From the NCBI RefSeq assembly GCF_040954835.1, contig NC_090699.1, forward strand, positions 15,803,817-15,867,816: 64,000 bases of DNA, written 5' to 3'. The first letter of the stretch is position 1; each line of letters begins with the position of its first letter. The stretch comes from Lepisosteus oculatus (lineage: Eukaryota > Chordata > Actinopteri > Semionotiformes > Lepisosteidae). Positions 11,400 to 22,714 of the stretch are shown piece by piece. The notes under the pieces were generated by a model. The model was not told where the DNA came from and did no database searches. It worked only from the letters and a program-made list of their open reading frames with translations. Both the position numbers and the translations under genes were made by a program.

Positions 11400-14010
11400 G
11401 GTTGAACTGACCTGCACTGTCTGTGATTGATATGCACAAGTTACGGCAGTACCCAGCCATTCCCAGAACACGGCGAAGTTCGCGTTTTGTGCTAGGCACA
11501 GGGACGTCCGCTTTTTGATGCGGCAACTTCGGCACCCAACAGGGCGCACCTGACCTTGACCCACCTGCTTACCCAAATAAGTCACGGCTGCTTTAGCACA
11601 TTCCCCTTTTGCCAAGCGGAGTGTCAAGGAAGCCTTCCCATGGCGCCCGGACGCTGCTCCCGAGGCGTGTACCGGAAGAGTACACCACCTCGTCCTCCAG
11701 GTATGCCCCACAGTTCGGCGCGCCCCCGCCAACACACAACCCACCGGCCTCTGAAAGTGAGCGCGGCCGGAGCGTTGCGCGTACCTGGGGCCGTCACCGC
11801 GTACCGCGGGCAGCGGTCCGGAGCGACGAAGTTCAGTTAAAGGGACTTGCCCATAACCCTTCAGCAAGTCAAGCTGGGCGGACCCAACGCGATCAATACA
11901 ATCTTCCATCCTGGGAAGAGGACATGAATCCGGCCGAGTTGGACTTTTCTGTCATCTGTACAAAACCGCTTCGTCCCGCCAGGTTTGGGCACTACTAGAG
12001 AAGGGGAGCTCCACGGACTGGGACTCGTTTTCGCTTAGACCGCGCTCTCCTTCTGCAGAAGAGCACGTTTCCTTGGGTTTACACGATCAGGGCGCTGTTC
12101 AATAGGAGGGGCGCTACCCACGTCAGTGTCATGCTGAAGCACAGGGAATGAAACGGTTTTTCAATGAGAGATATTAGATCTTTTCTTTCTATTTCAGACA
12201 AATGAGACAGGCAGGAAGACAAGTCAGCCAGAACTTCCGAGTCCGCTAACCGAGCGCACTGAATCGACACATTACGCATTTCAAGCTCGCCTGTCTCCGG
12301 GCCGTGTTCACCACTGCTTGCTCGCCACAGATGCAGAAGCCGGAGGGACTACCGGGTTATTAACCGACTCATTTCCAGGAGTAGCTAGCTTCACGCTGCT
12401 GTTTCCAGGACGATCTTCTCTATCAAAGTACAGTTGTAGCATCTTAACGTGACACATAAGGGTTTGTCGTTTACGGTCGGGAGCGCAGACAACGTCATCA
12501 CTTGCGCTCAGTTTGCGGTCAATGACATACGGGCCGGAAAATCGTGCGTGTAAAAGCCGAACCAGATATCGGTAATAGGACTAAAACCTCGTCTCCTGAC
12601 TGAAATTCCCGAAAAACAGATTTCTTGTCATATCGAGTCTCCATTTTAGACTGCGAGGAAGACAGAGACCTTTGAGCGACAGAACAAGCATGATGTCATC
12701 TCTCGCGAAAAGTACCAACAAAATCCAATACATTATGATTAGAGTCGGAATCTTCAGAGCTCCATTTGTCTTTTAACAATTTCAAAGGCCCACTGACACT
12801 ACCTCCAAATACAGGTTCGGCTGGACTGAACCCCCAAAGATCCCTGCGTGGTTGTCCTCACAGCAAACACAACAAGAGGCGCACCCTCATCCCAGCCCTG
12901 TCCAGCCTCGAAGCAATACGCACGCATTGGATGACCAGCGCTAGAGGTGGCGAGCTTAACCGACAGCTGCCTCATGACCTGTGCCGAAAGGTTAGACATA
13001 AAATTAGTCCCTCGGTCGGTTTGTATCACTTTTGGCCGCCCGAAGAGAGAGAGGAATTGAAGCCGAGCCTTCACGATCACCGGAGGCGGTATTTTACGCA
13101 GCGGGAGAGCCTCGGGGAAGCGAGTAGCAGCACACATCGCGGTCAGCAAGTACTGCTTGGCAGATTTAGTTTTTGGCAGCGGGGACCAACACAGTCACTA
13201 ATAACGCGCACAGATGTTTATCCTATAGTCGGTACGGGATAGAGCGGAGCAGAGTGAATGACCTGCTTTCGGTTTTCCTGTTCATTGACAGGTAGGGCAC
13301 GTTCTACAGTACCGGACCACGTCTGCCTTCAGACCCGGCCAAAAGAAATGTCTTAAAATACGGCTATGTGTTTTCGTAACCCCTAAGTGTCCAGGCGAAC
13401 AATGAGCTAAACACGGGACACGAGGGCGAGAAGCAGTAGGTACGACAACCTGATAGACGGAATTCCCAACCATCGTCTCTGCATCTGGGAGGAATCCATT
13501 CGCGCATCAGGATTTCCTTGGCGATAAAATACGCCACATATTTTTCCGTAACCGCCTTTGAATCCACAACAGCAGACCGAGGAGCAGCGAGAGAAGAACC
13601 GGCTTTCCGTGCTGCTGTAGCGGAGCTAGTTCGGACACGGTGACGTTAGCGCCCTCCCTGCGCATAGCGGGGACCTCGGCCGACTGGGCTAAGGGAGGTC
13701 TCGTTTAGCTCCTGCGGCTGGTTCCCTGTTGCGTTACGCCGGAGACCCGGGTTTGCGCCCCAGGTGTTGCGGAGGGAACGAGCCAGCGCGGAACCGCGAC
13801 GGTCACACTGCAATAAGCTGTTCTCTAGTTACGGGCAATTTCAGCATATACATCACTCTCACTAATTTGCACCGGAGTCCTTTTCACACTACTCGAATCT
13901 GCACGAATCAAAGGACCCTTATCATCCGTAATAGAAGCAGCCATAAAAGTGTCAGACAGGTCGACATCCTGCATGTTCCAGCCTGGGAACGTGTAACAAC
14001 ACACGCAGAA
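11400..14010 (-). mobile_element. Gmr1-like Ty3/gypsy retroelement pol remnant (IN before RT)
   Basis: Read on the minus strand, the order is as follows. A pre-integrase segment lies at about 14010-13850. The integrase zinc-binding region (H..H..C..C, HCSPGHLGVTKTHSRILRHF to CRTCPTCQ) is at 13470-13282. The integrase core (AATRFPEALPLRKI, QTDRGTNFMS) is at 13150-12800, and the GPY/F module (RFSGPYVIDRKLS...DRKRQ) at 12545-12420. A linker and the reverse transcriptase follow at 12290-11530 (DLLKGYGQVPLT, VTYLGKQVGQGQVRPV), ending in the RT-RNase H junction (ELRRVLGMAGY) at about 11400. Stops and frameshifts are frequent. The integrase part that should carry the third acidic residue is deleted after SAGHP. 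RNase H is truncated, and no LTRs were found. A GC-rich insert interrupts at about 13600-13850. The copy is inactive. Confidence 0.8.
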
Positions 14011-14017
14011 AATACAT

Positions 14018-14080
14018 CAGGCCAGAGTGTCCAGAAAAGCGCTGTATAAAAGTAAAGCACTATTATTAATGATTATATTT
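14018..14080 (+). repeat. SINE 3' tail
   Basis: The stretch gtgtccagaaaagcgctgtataaaagtaaagcactattatt is the 3' end of the 5S-like SINE family, isolated here from its body. Confidence 0.6.
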
Positions 14081-14119
14081 CTTTCAAGGTGTTAAATAAA
14101 AATAGCCCTTCCAACAGGA

Positions 14120-14830
14120 TTGTCAGAGGGGTCACTGTACTGTAGAGACCAGCCGAGAGGTCAGCTATATCACTGTAGAGACCATCAGAGAGGTCAGCTG
14201 TATCACTGTAGAGACCAGCAGAGAAGTCAGCTATATCACTGTAGAGACCAGCAGAGGGGTCAGCTATATCACTGTAGAGACCATCAGAGAGGTCAGCTGT
14301 ATCACTGTAGAGACCAGCAGAGGGGTCAGTGTACTGTAGAGACCAGCAGAGAGGTCAGCTATATCACTGTAGAGAACAGCAGAGTGGTCAGTATACTGTA
14401 GAGACCAGCACAGGGGACAGCGTGCTGTAGAGACCAGCAGAGAGGTCAGCGGTATCACTGTAGAGACCAGCAGAGGGGTCAGTGTACCGTAGAGACCAGC
14501 AGAGGGGACAGCAGTATCACTGTAGAGACCTTCAGAGGGGTCAGTGTACCGTAGAGACCAGCAGAGGGGACAGCAGTATTATTGTAGAGACCATCAGAGG
14601 GATCAGTGTACTGTAGAGACCAGCACAGGGGACAGCGTGCTGTAGAGACCAGCAGAGAGGTCAGCTATATCACTGTAGAGACCAGCAGAGTGGTCAGTAT
14701 ACTGTAGAGACCAGCAGAGGGGACAGTGTGCTGTAGAGACCATCAGAGAACTCAGCTATATTACTGAATAGACCATCAGAGGAGTCAGTGTACTGTAGAG
14801 ACCAGCACAGGGGTCAGCAGTATCAGAGGA
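14120..14830. repeat. Minisatellite, about 31-33-bp units (tagagaccagcagaggggtcag)
   Basis: About twenty-two units share tagagaccagcagaggggtcag, followed by tatatcactg or a shorter tgtactg. Two unit types therefore alternate irregularly. The region 14830-15330 beyond it contains nothing that I can name. Confidence 0.9.
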
Positions 14831-15332
14831 GTGAGGACAAGGTATCAGTGGTCTGCTTCAGACAAGGCTGGACTGCAGTTTGTGTTTCCGAATTGCACTC
14901 AGCCTGTGGTATTTCCTGTGACGGCTCTGCAGACCAAGGCTTGCAAATAGAGCGGAGTTCAAGGTGAATGACAATTTCTCCACGCAGCTTATACAGCAGC
15001 TCGAGCACCAGACACTGGAACTGTGTGTTTCTAAAGAGTGTTAGGTGCCGACAGGAGCGTACAGAGTGTGTCGCCCATTTCCATATTGAAAAGCAGCAGC
15101 CCCAAGCTAGGAGACAAGTTAAGGTCCACGCACAGCGGCGTTGAGGATTGCTGGGGTTTGCTGAACATTCGGGAATAGGGAGCAGCTGGATTCAAAACTG
15201 CAGCAAAATATCTAAACTGAAGTATTTCCAAAGACATGAGCAATGTAGAGAGCAAAGAGTGAGCAGCACCAGCAGTCCTGGCCCTCGAGAGTCTATCGCT
15301 ATACCAGAGGAAACCTGACACTAGATTATTAT

Positions 15333-15670
15333 AATAATAATATCCTCACACTGGACACTGCACTCACAGCTCTTCACAGGTAATGGGGATCCCCTCCACC
15401 AGCACCAGTGTGCAGCCCCACCTGGATGATGCTCCAGTCTGCTCACACACACCAGCACTCAGTGGGGAGGAGAGCAGAGTGATGAAGCCAGTTCAGAGAG
15501 GGGGGTTATTAGGAGGCCATGACTGGTAAGGGTCAATGGGATATTTGGCCAGGACACAGGGGTAACACTCCTACTCTCTTCGAGAAACACCCTGCGATTT
15601 TAAATGACCACAGAGTCAGGTTTTATGTTTCATCTGAAGCACAGCGCCTTTTTTACAGTATAGTGTCTCT
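15333..15670 (-). repeat. 5S-like SINE, 5'-truncated, reverse orientation
   Basis: From the aataataata tail through ggggatcccctccaccagcaccagtgtgcagccccacctgg, ggaggagagcagagtgatga and ccatgactggtaaggg to agtatagtgtctctgtcac. The 5S-like head is absent. Confidence 0.8.
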
Positions 15671-15717
15671 GTCACACAGACTGCAGGGTGATATAGCTGC
15701 TGGCCATAGATTCTTCC

Positions 15718-16030
15718 TGACAGACTGAAGGAACTCAGTCTCTTTAGTCTGAAGGGAGTGTCCCACACTGACAGACTGGAGGAACTGAGTCTCTTTAGTC
15801 TGAAGGGAGTGTACCACACTGACTGAGGGAACAGAATCTCTTGAATGGGGAATACTATGAGGTACCTAACACAGGTATTCACAATCCCTCAAAGCCATTA
15901 ACAGAGTCATCGCAACAGATCCACAGGAGACATGTGGAAACTACAGAGTAGTGCATTTCTGCACAACTGTGAACAGGAGGCCCCTGTTTACACACAGGGC
16001 GGTGGGAGTGGGGAACAAGAGGCACTACTT
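15718..16030 (+). mobile_element. CR1/L2-like LINE fragment with internal tandem copies
   Basis: Plus-strand frames read LKELSLFSLKGVSHTDRLEEL..., then YEVPNTGIHNPSKAINRVIA, and then a broken FTQGGGSGEQEA piece. These correspond to successive C-terminal segments of a CR1/L2-type RT ORF. The segment coding for LSLFSLKGV(S/P)HTD is present twice in tandem. Confidence 0.65.
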
Positions 16031-16039
16031 TCCCCCTCA

Positions 16040-16335
16040 GGGTGGTGGGGAATCAGGAGCCTATCCCGGCAAGACACAGGCGCACGGCTGAGTACACCGC
16101 AGACGAGCCGCTAGTCCGTGACAGAGCAGGCACACAGGCACAAGCACCCTCGCGCCAGGGCCAGCTTTCCCAGAAGACAATAAACCTGCCAGCTTGCCTT
16201 TGAACTCTTAGAGGAAACCCATGCAAACAAGGGGAGAACATGCAAACTCCACACAGACAGCACCCCAGTTCTGGAACTGAACCCCCGGGCCCCAGAGGTG
16301 AGAGGCAGCAATGCCCACCACTGCACCACATTGCA
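16040..16335 (-). repeat. Fish interspersed repeat, reverse orientation
   Basis: It includes gaggaaacccatgcaaacaaggggagaacatgcaaactccacacagacagcaccccagttctggaactgaaccc and gaggcagcaatgcccaccactgcacca. 16336-16670 beyond it is unannotated. Confidence 0.8.
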
Positions 16336-16674
16336 ACCCAGTCTTGTAGTTATTACTTCAAATCTGAATTGTTCATTTGAAGTGAAAATTCATACTGCAG
16401 CAGAGGACAGAAGCTCGGGCAGAGTGGAGAGATGTGGGTGGGTGAAAACCATTTGGTTTGCAAAAATCAGGTCCGGCCAAACTTCTCGTTTCGTCGCGGT
16501 CCGGCAGAGGCGCTCGGAAACACGGCCCCGATCTTGCGCTATATATATCTCCGTCTGTCAGCACCCAGCAGGCACACAGTCAAAACTCAAATGACAGTTT
16601 TTGCTTATGGAAACATCAGTCGGGTCACAGACAAGAGGAGGCCATTCGCACATCCCAGCCCGTTTGGTAGCTAA

Positions 16675-16930
16675 TTAAACCAAGGATCTCATCCAGCTGT
16701 TCTTTGAGAGACGTCAGGCTATCGGCTTCAACGACATGGCTGGGCAGCTTGTTCCACACTCCAACCACCCTTTGTGTAAAGTAGTGCCTCCTGTCCTGAC
16801 TGAAGGATCTCATCCAGCTGTTCCTTGAGAGACGTCAGGTTATCGGCTTCAACGACGATGGCTGGGCAGCCTGTTCCCCACTCCCCCCACCCTTTATGAA
16901 AATAAGTTGTAAATTCTTCCCTGGTATTTT
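16675..16930 (-). mobile_element. Two tandem CR1/L2-like LINE 3' fragments
   Basis: Minus-strand frames read HYFTQRVVGVWNKLPSHVVE...LTSLKEQLDEI, followed by a second diverged copy. The two copies are about 125 bases apart and share the phrase gatctcatccagctgttc(t/c)ttgagagacgtcagg(c/t)tatcggcttcaacgac. Confidence 0.75.
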
Positions 16931-17139
16931 CCACTTGATTTCGCAGGCTGGTGTCTCACTGTTGATTGTGAAGACGTCTGGTGGGGTGACTGTGTCGATG
17001 GGGTTGAGGATTTTGAATACTTCTGTCAGGTCTGCTGGCAGTCTTCACTGTTGAAGACTGAAGACATTCAGTCCAGTTCAGTCAGGGTCTGTGTGTGGAA
17101 GAGCTGACTCAGCACTGGTCCTGTTCCCCATACAGGCTC

Positions 17140-20100
17140 ATGGAGAGAAGGGGGCTGGCTGTCCTCCTGCTGGCAGGTGAGTGACGGCGCCTCTCGCTGG
17201 CACACAGCACACGAAAGAAGGCAAACAAAATACTGGGATATGGCTTAAATGTAGAATTTAAATAAAGGGATGTTAAAACTGTATAACACACTAGTAAGGT
17301 CTACTTATGCAATGTTTTTACAAGTTTGGTTGTGATGTTATGGAAAAGAAAATTATCAGAATCTCTGTAGTCTGAAGGGAGTGTCCCACACTGACAGGCT
17401 GCAGGAACTGAGCCTCTGTAGTCTGAAGGGAGTGTCCCACACTGACAGACTGAAGGAACTGAGTCTCATTACTGTGAAGGGAGTGTCCCATACTGACAGG
17501 CTGAAGGAACAGAGTCTCTTTAGTCTGAAGGGAGTGTCCTACACTGACAGGCTGAAGGAGCTGAGTCTCTTTAGGGTGGAGGGAGTGCTCCACACTGACA
17601 GGCTGTTACAGACAGGTGTGTATTAGTGTCTGTGTGTGTGTTGCTGGAGGAGTTACAGACAGGTGTGTATTAGTGTCTGTGTGTGTGTTGCTGGAGGAGT
17701 TACAGACAGGTGTGTATTAGTGCCTGTGTTTATGTCTCAGGGCTCAGCGTGGTCACCCATGGCCGAAGCAGGAGACCCTACCTGGTGAAGACAGCAATGA
17801 GCTGGCTTGACGCTCGTCAGTACTGCAGACAGGGTGACGATGGTGACCTGGCCACCGTGCTTGACCAATCACAGCTGCAGCAGCTTTTAGTAGCAGCCCA
17901 GGGCTCCTCTGCCCCTCAGGTCTGGATCGGGCTGTACCAGGACCAGCCCCGCTGGCAGTGGTCCAGTGGAGACGAGGTCACCTACTACAACTGGAACAGG
18001 ACCTATTTCTGTGCTAAAGTCAACGCTGAAGGCACCTGGGAGGATGCAGTGTGTGACGATCTGAACTACTTCATGTGCTCCACAGGTAAAGACAACCGGC
18101 TCTAAGGCTCCAGTCAAGTCTTTATGAGGCAGCAGGTGAACAGCAGGCAGCACCCCAACTCTCTGAGCCCCACACCCTCACAGCCCCTCCTGTCTGAGCC
18201 TGTGTGTCTCTCTCAGACTCCAGCCAGGGCTCCAGGACCTACACCCTGATTAAGCAGAGCAAGACCTGGGCAGCCGCTCGAGATCACTGCAGACAGCAGC
18301 ACACTGACCTGGTCACCATCAGCAGCCCCAGAGAGAACCAGGCAGTGAGGAAGATAGCAGGGGGCAGCGTCTTCTGGATCGGGCTGTTCAACCAGCCCTG
18401 GGAGTGGTCTGATGGGGGAGACTCGTCATTTCGACTGTGGGCTCCAGGAGATCCTGACAATCAGAACGGAACTGAGCTCTGTGTTTCAGTGACTGGTCCC
18501 TCTGTCATTGTGTCTCTATCTGTGTGGTACGATATGAACTGCCTGACTGCACTGTCCTTCCTCTGCTGTGACGGTGAGTCCTCAGCATCTTCCCAACAGC
18601 ATCTTCCCAGCTCTTCCACTGCGGATTCAGTCTGGAATTGTCACTGTCAGTCTGAGGGAGGGACACAGGGGTCCTGTTATTACCCCGATCACAGCTTCAT
18701 AATAATTTCACACACAGGACACAGTGTTACACACACAGGACACACTGTCACAGTGTCTCTCACACACAGTACACAGTGTCACAGTGTCACAGACACAGAA
18801 AACTGTCTCTCACACTCAGGACACAGTGTTACACACACAGGACACACTGTCACAGTGTCTCTCACACACAGTACACAGTGTCACAGTGTCACAGACACAG
18901 AAAACTGTCTCTCACACTCAGGACACAGTGTTACACACACAGGACACACTGTCACAGTGTCTCTCACACACAGTACACAGTGTCACAGTGTCACAGACAC
19001 AGAAAACTGTCTCTCACACTCAGGACACAGTGTTACACACACAGGACAAACTGTCACAGTGTCTCTCACACACAGTACACAGTGTCAAAGTGTCACAGAC
19101 AGAGAAAACTGTCTCTCACACTCAGGACACAGCGTTACACATCAGGACACAGTGTAACACACACAGAGGAAACTGTGTCTCTCACACTCAGGACACAGTG
19201 TTACACACACACGTCACAGTGTAACGCACAGATAGGACACTGTGTCTTTCACACACACAGGACATACTGTCACAGTGTCTCTCACACACAGTACACAGTG
19301 TCATACACACACGCAGGGCACAGTGTCTCTCACACACAGGACACAGTGTTTCACAGACACAGTGTCGCAGTGTAACACACACAGGACACTGTGACACTCA
19401 CACACACTGCAGGAGAGCAGCACGGGACAGAAGAGTGTGAGATCATCTCCAGCCCTTGTAAGGGTTTGAGCCCCTCTCTCTCAGAACCACTTCCTGTCTC
19501 TTTCCTGGAGACCTGTGAGTAATGGGGTCACTGGTGATCCTCAGATCACCCCTCCTGGACAGGACGTCCCCTGACGAGACTCAGCCTCTCAAGAGTTTCA
19601 GGTTTGATTCTCTATTTGTGTTTCAGCCGACAGGTCCAGGAGTATCGCTGACAGGTGTGTCTTCATGTCGACACTCATGTCATGGAGTCAAGCCCAAAGC
19701 CACTGCAGATCCCTGAACAAGGACCTGGTCACCATTTACAGTCAGCAGGAAAACCAGCAGCTTCAACAGTTTCCAGGTTACATCTTGGGATTGTCCTGGA
19801 TCGGAATGTACCACGGTAAGGAGAGCTGGCAGTGGGTCAGCGGAGAGAGGGCCAGCTATGCCAACTGGAAGACCCAGCTCTTCTGCGCCACCGCTGGTCC
19901 GGATGGGTACTGGACAGATGTCGTCTGTGACGAGCTGCACTACTTCATGTGTTACACAGGTACAGTCACCCCCAAACCCCCACAGCACCCCAACTCTCTC
20001 ACCCCCGAACCCCCACAGCCCCCCAAATCTCTCACCCACAAACCCCCACAGCACCCCAACTCTCTCACCCCCAGACCCCCACAGCACCCCAGCTCTCTGA

Positions 20101-22491
20101 GCCCCAGACCCCCACAGCACCCCAGCTCTCTGAGCTCTCTCTCTCTCTCAGACTCCAGCCAGGGCTCCAGGACCTACACCCTGATTGAGCAGAACAAGAC
20201 CTGGGCAGCCGCTCGAGATCACTGCAGACAGCAGCACACTGACCTGGTCACCATCAGCAGCCCCAGCGAGAACCAGGCAGTGAGGGAGGCGGCGCAGGGC
20301 AGCGTCTTCTGGATCGGGCTGTTCAACGAGCCCTGGGAGTGGTCCGACGGGGGAGACTCGTCATTCCGAAACTGGACGACAGGGGAGCCGAACAACATGG
20401 GTGGCAATGAGAAGTGTGTACTGCTGTCTCTGAGCAGTCCGTCCAGGGGAGCCTTGATCGATAAGAATTGTGGACGTGCGTTTCCCTTCCTCTGTCTTGG
20501 GGGTGAGTCCTCTCACAGCTCCAGCAGGCTGACAGACAGGTTCATGTGTTTCCCCTCGTGCAGAAGTTATTCATGCAGGTTTAGCACAGAGGCCGTCAGC
20601 TCTGGGGAAACTGTCTCTTCTGGATCGTGCTGCAGGTGAACGTTTTTCTAACATGATCATTCATTTCATTTTTCCACTCGAGGTCTCTCTTTACATCCAC
20701 TGGCAGCCCTTCTGAAGCTGAATTGTTTTTGGGAATTGTGCTCATGGGGGGAGGACTCATTCGCCCTCACTCAGGTGTGTGAGCTGGAGCCGACCAATCA
20801 GACTTGAGCACTGACTCGATGTGGGAGTGTCTCATAGATTGTCACTCCTGCTGTGGGCGTGTTTAATTCAGTGCCCCTCCCACAAAGGGTGTGTCATATA
20901 CATTGTCACTCCCACTGAGGACATCTGATACAATGTCAAATCCTGGATATTCCTGCTATGGGCATATTCTGAGTGTATCTGATACAGTGTCTGTCCAGTA
21001 GGTAGCACATCGGTCTCATAATATGAAGGTCATGAGTTTGATCCTCACAGGAGGTACGGCAACCATATCTCCCCCACAGCTCACAGCTGGCAGCCCACTG
21101 CAGCCCAGCAGGTGTGAGCCTGGTCACTACCTGGAGGGGAGACTCCTGGGAAAGCTGAGGTTACTGCTGGAAGAGAAGTTAGTGTGACCAGTAGGGGGCA
21201 CTCACCCTGTGTCACTCCCAGTTGTCTGTTCTCCAAGTGATCAACCTGTTAGATCAGTTTAGTCAGAAATAAGGGAACAAGTTCTTAATTCCCAAGTTAG
21301 GAGGAAACTGCATAGAGTTCTGTGTGCTGAAGCTGTTGGAAATAACACACTTTAACGGGGGAACATCTGAGTATGTGATATTCTATCTTCTTCAATTGAT
21401 TATTTGGACCATACACCCACTACCCTTTGTGTAAGCTGCCCTGTCCTGATTGGAGGATCTCATCCAGCTGCTTCTTGAGGGAATCCAGGGTATCGGCTTC
21501 AACAGCTTGTTCCACCCCCCCACCCCCCTGTGTGTAAAGCTATCTTGTCTCCTCCTCCTCCATGCCTTCAGATGCTCGAGACATCGTGCTGGTGAAGGAG
21601 AACAGGAGCTGGGAGGAGGCGCTGGACTACTGCAGGACTCACCACACTGACCTCACCAGCCTCCTCTCTCAGACGGAGCAGGACCTCGCCGCCCTGGAGG
21701 TGGAAGGCGCCCGGTCTCCCCACGTGTGGCTTGGCCTCAGGCAGAGCGTCATATCCGGCTCCTGGTTCTGGGTGAACAGGGAGCCCCTGGGGTACACCGC
21801 GTGGGCCCAGGGAGAGCAGCCCCAGTGCCCCCAGTCGGGACGCTGTGGAGCCATGTCCACTGAGACCTCCAGCTGGGCCGCGCTGGGCTGTGAGGAGAAG
21901 CTCAACTTCCTCTGCTACACAGGTAACCTGTCACTGCAGAGCTCATGGAGGACCTGTGCTCAACAGCACTCGTCCTTCTGTGTGTCCTGTGAGGGACTAG
22001 TGTCCTGTCCAGGGTATGTGTGTGTGTCCTGTGAGGGACTAGTGTCCTGTCTAGGGTGTGTGTGTCCTATAATGGACTAGTGTCCTCTCCAGAGTGTGTG
22101 TGTGTCCTGTGATGGACTGCTGTCCTGTCCAGAGTGTGTGTGTGTGTCCTGTGATGGACTGCTGTCTTGTCCAGAGTGTGTGTGTGTCCTGTGATGGACT
22201 AGTGTCTTGTCCAGAGTGTGTGTGTGTCCTGTGATGGACTAGTGTCTTGTCCAGAGTGTGTGTGTCCTGTGATGGACTGCTATCTTTCACAGGGTGTGTG
22301 TGTCTGTCCAGTGATGGACTGCTATCCTGTTCAGGGTGTGTGTGTGTCCTGTGATGAACAATGTCCTGTCCAGATTGTGTGTCACCTACATTAGACATTT
22401 ATTAGCAGTGACTCCCCCAGTCCAGCAGGGGGCAGTGCAGCACCTGTGTGCTTTTCTAACTGTGTGGTTCTGTGTTTCCTCCACAGCTTAG
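17140..22491 (+). CDS. Secreted five-domain C-type lectin-like protein
   Basis: The exons are 17140-17176, 17741-18085, 18217-18573, 19627-19959, 20152-20502, 21572-21922 and a stop-only exon at 22487-22491. All junctions are GT-AG and phase 1, giving about 592 residues. The start MERRGLAVLLLAG begins a hydrophobic signal peptide. Each middle exon encodes one C-type lectin domain, with the WIGL core, the paired cysteines and the terminal FLC or FMC. No membrane span follows domain 5, so the product should be secreted. The calcium/sugar-site tripeptide is EPN in domain 4 (GEPNNMGGNEKC) and DPD in domain 2. Domains 1, 3 and 5 lack it, and domain 4 has IDKNC where WND is usual, so sugar binding is uncertain. 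The nearest named relatives are fish mannose-receptor-like or selectin-like lectins; orthology is not assigned. Exons 3 and 5 are near copies, and exons 2 and 4 are similar. Confidence 0.88.
17350..17735. repeat. 51-bp LINE-derived minisatellite plus a 57-bp duplication in lectin intron 1
   Basis: At 17360-17600, five tandem units encode the same 17-residue LINE-like peptide (RLKELSLFSLKGVSHTD) in one frame. 17590-17730 then holds two and a half copies of a 57-base unit, cagacaggtgtgtattagtg followed by tctgtgtgtgtgttgctggaggagtta. Both lie between the signal-peptide exon and the CTLD1 exon. Confidence 0.85.
18690..19400. repeat. 102-bp minisatellite in lectin intron 3
   Basis: About four conserved copies of a 102-base unit containing cacactcaggacacagtgttacacacacagg, followed by more diverged units. 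The unit is a multiple of three and begins 115 bases past the CTLD2 donor. The CTLD2 reading frame therefore stays open through it to about 19157. Confidence 0.9.
19965..20150. repeat. 31-bp C-rich minisatellite in lectin intron 4
   Basis: Six units of cccccacagcaccccaactctctcacccccaga fill the intron between CTLD3 and CTLD4. They end in the (ct)n polypyrimidine tract used by the CTLD4 acceptor, so the repeat makes up nearly the whole of the 192-base intron. Confidence 0.85.
20985..21215 (+). repeat. 5S-like SINE, 3'-truncated
   Basis: A tRNA-like leader (gtaggtagcacatcggtctcataatatgaaggtcatgagtttgatcctc) precedes the 5S-like box (caggtgtgagcctggtcactacctggaggggagactcctggg). It stops after gtagggggcactcaccctg. 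The copy is intronic in the lectin gene. Confidence 0.7.
21418..21545 (-). mobile_element. LINE 3' fragment adjoining the CTLD5 exon
   Basis: Copy of the recurrent CR1/L2-like 3' end (gatctcatccagctgcttcttgagggaatccagggtatcggcttcaacagcttgttccacc). It ends about 27 bases before the CTLD5 exon, so only the polypyrimidine tract cttgtctcctcctcctccatgccttcag separates the two. Confidence 0.75.
21955..22385. repeat. Minisatellite, about 40 bp (gtgtcctgtgatggactagtgtcctgtccag)
   Basis: About ten units of gtgtgtgtcctgtgatggactagtgtcttgtccagagt in the last lectin intron. The unit matches an internal segment of the dispersed fish repeat (cctgtgatggactggtgtcctgtccagggtg), so the array appears to be an amplified piece of that element. 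Confidence 0.85.
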
Positions 22492-22714
22492 TGTCTCCAG
22501 AGACCCCCAGGCAGAGTCTGACAGCAGCAGCATCTCTCCAGGCACAGGAAGGAGGACTGGGCAGCTCTGGGACTCTGGGAGCTGTGACTCTGGTGCCCTC
22601 TGCTGGCCCAGGCTCAGGTTTACAGCCCATTGGAGATGGTAGTAATAGTTCAGATTTACAGTAGTTCGGGTGGGGAGCTCCGTCAGCACGTGTAGTTTGC
22701 AAAGGAAAGAGTTA

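Noticed and set aside
11400-13570. Two unrelated gypsy fragments inserted side by side as the explanation for integrase before RT
   Set aside because: The GPY/F module passes into the pre-RT linker without any LTR or foreign sequence, as expected for Gmr1-like elements.
17140-22491. Reading the lectin gene as a venom-type C-type lectin
   Set aside because: Five tandem domains with one per phase 1 exon fit fish multi-domain lectins. Venom lectins are short single-domain proteins.
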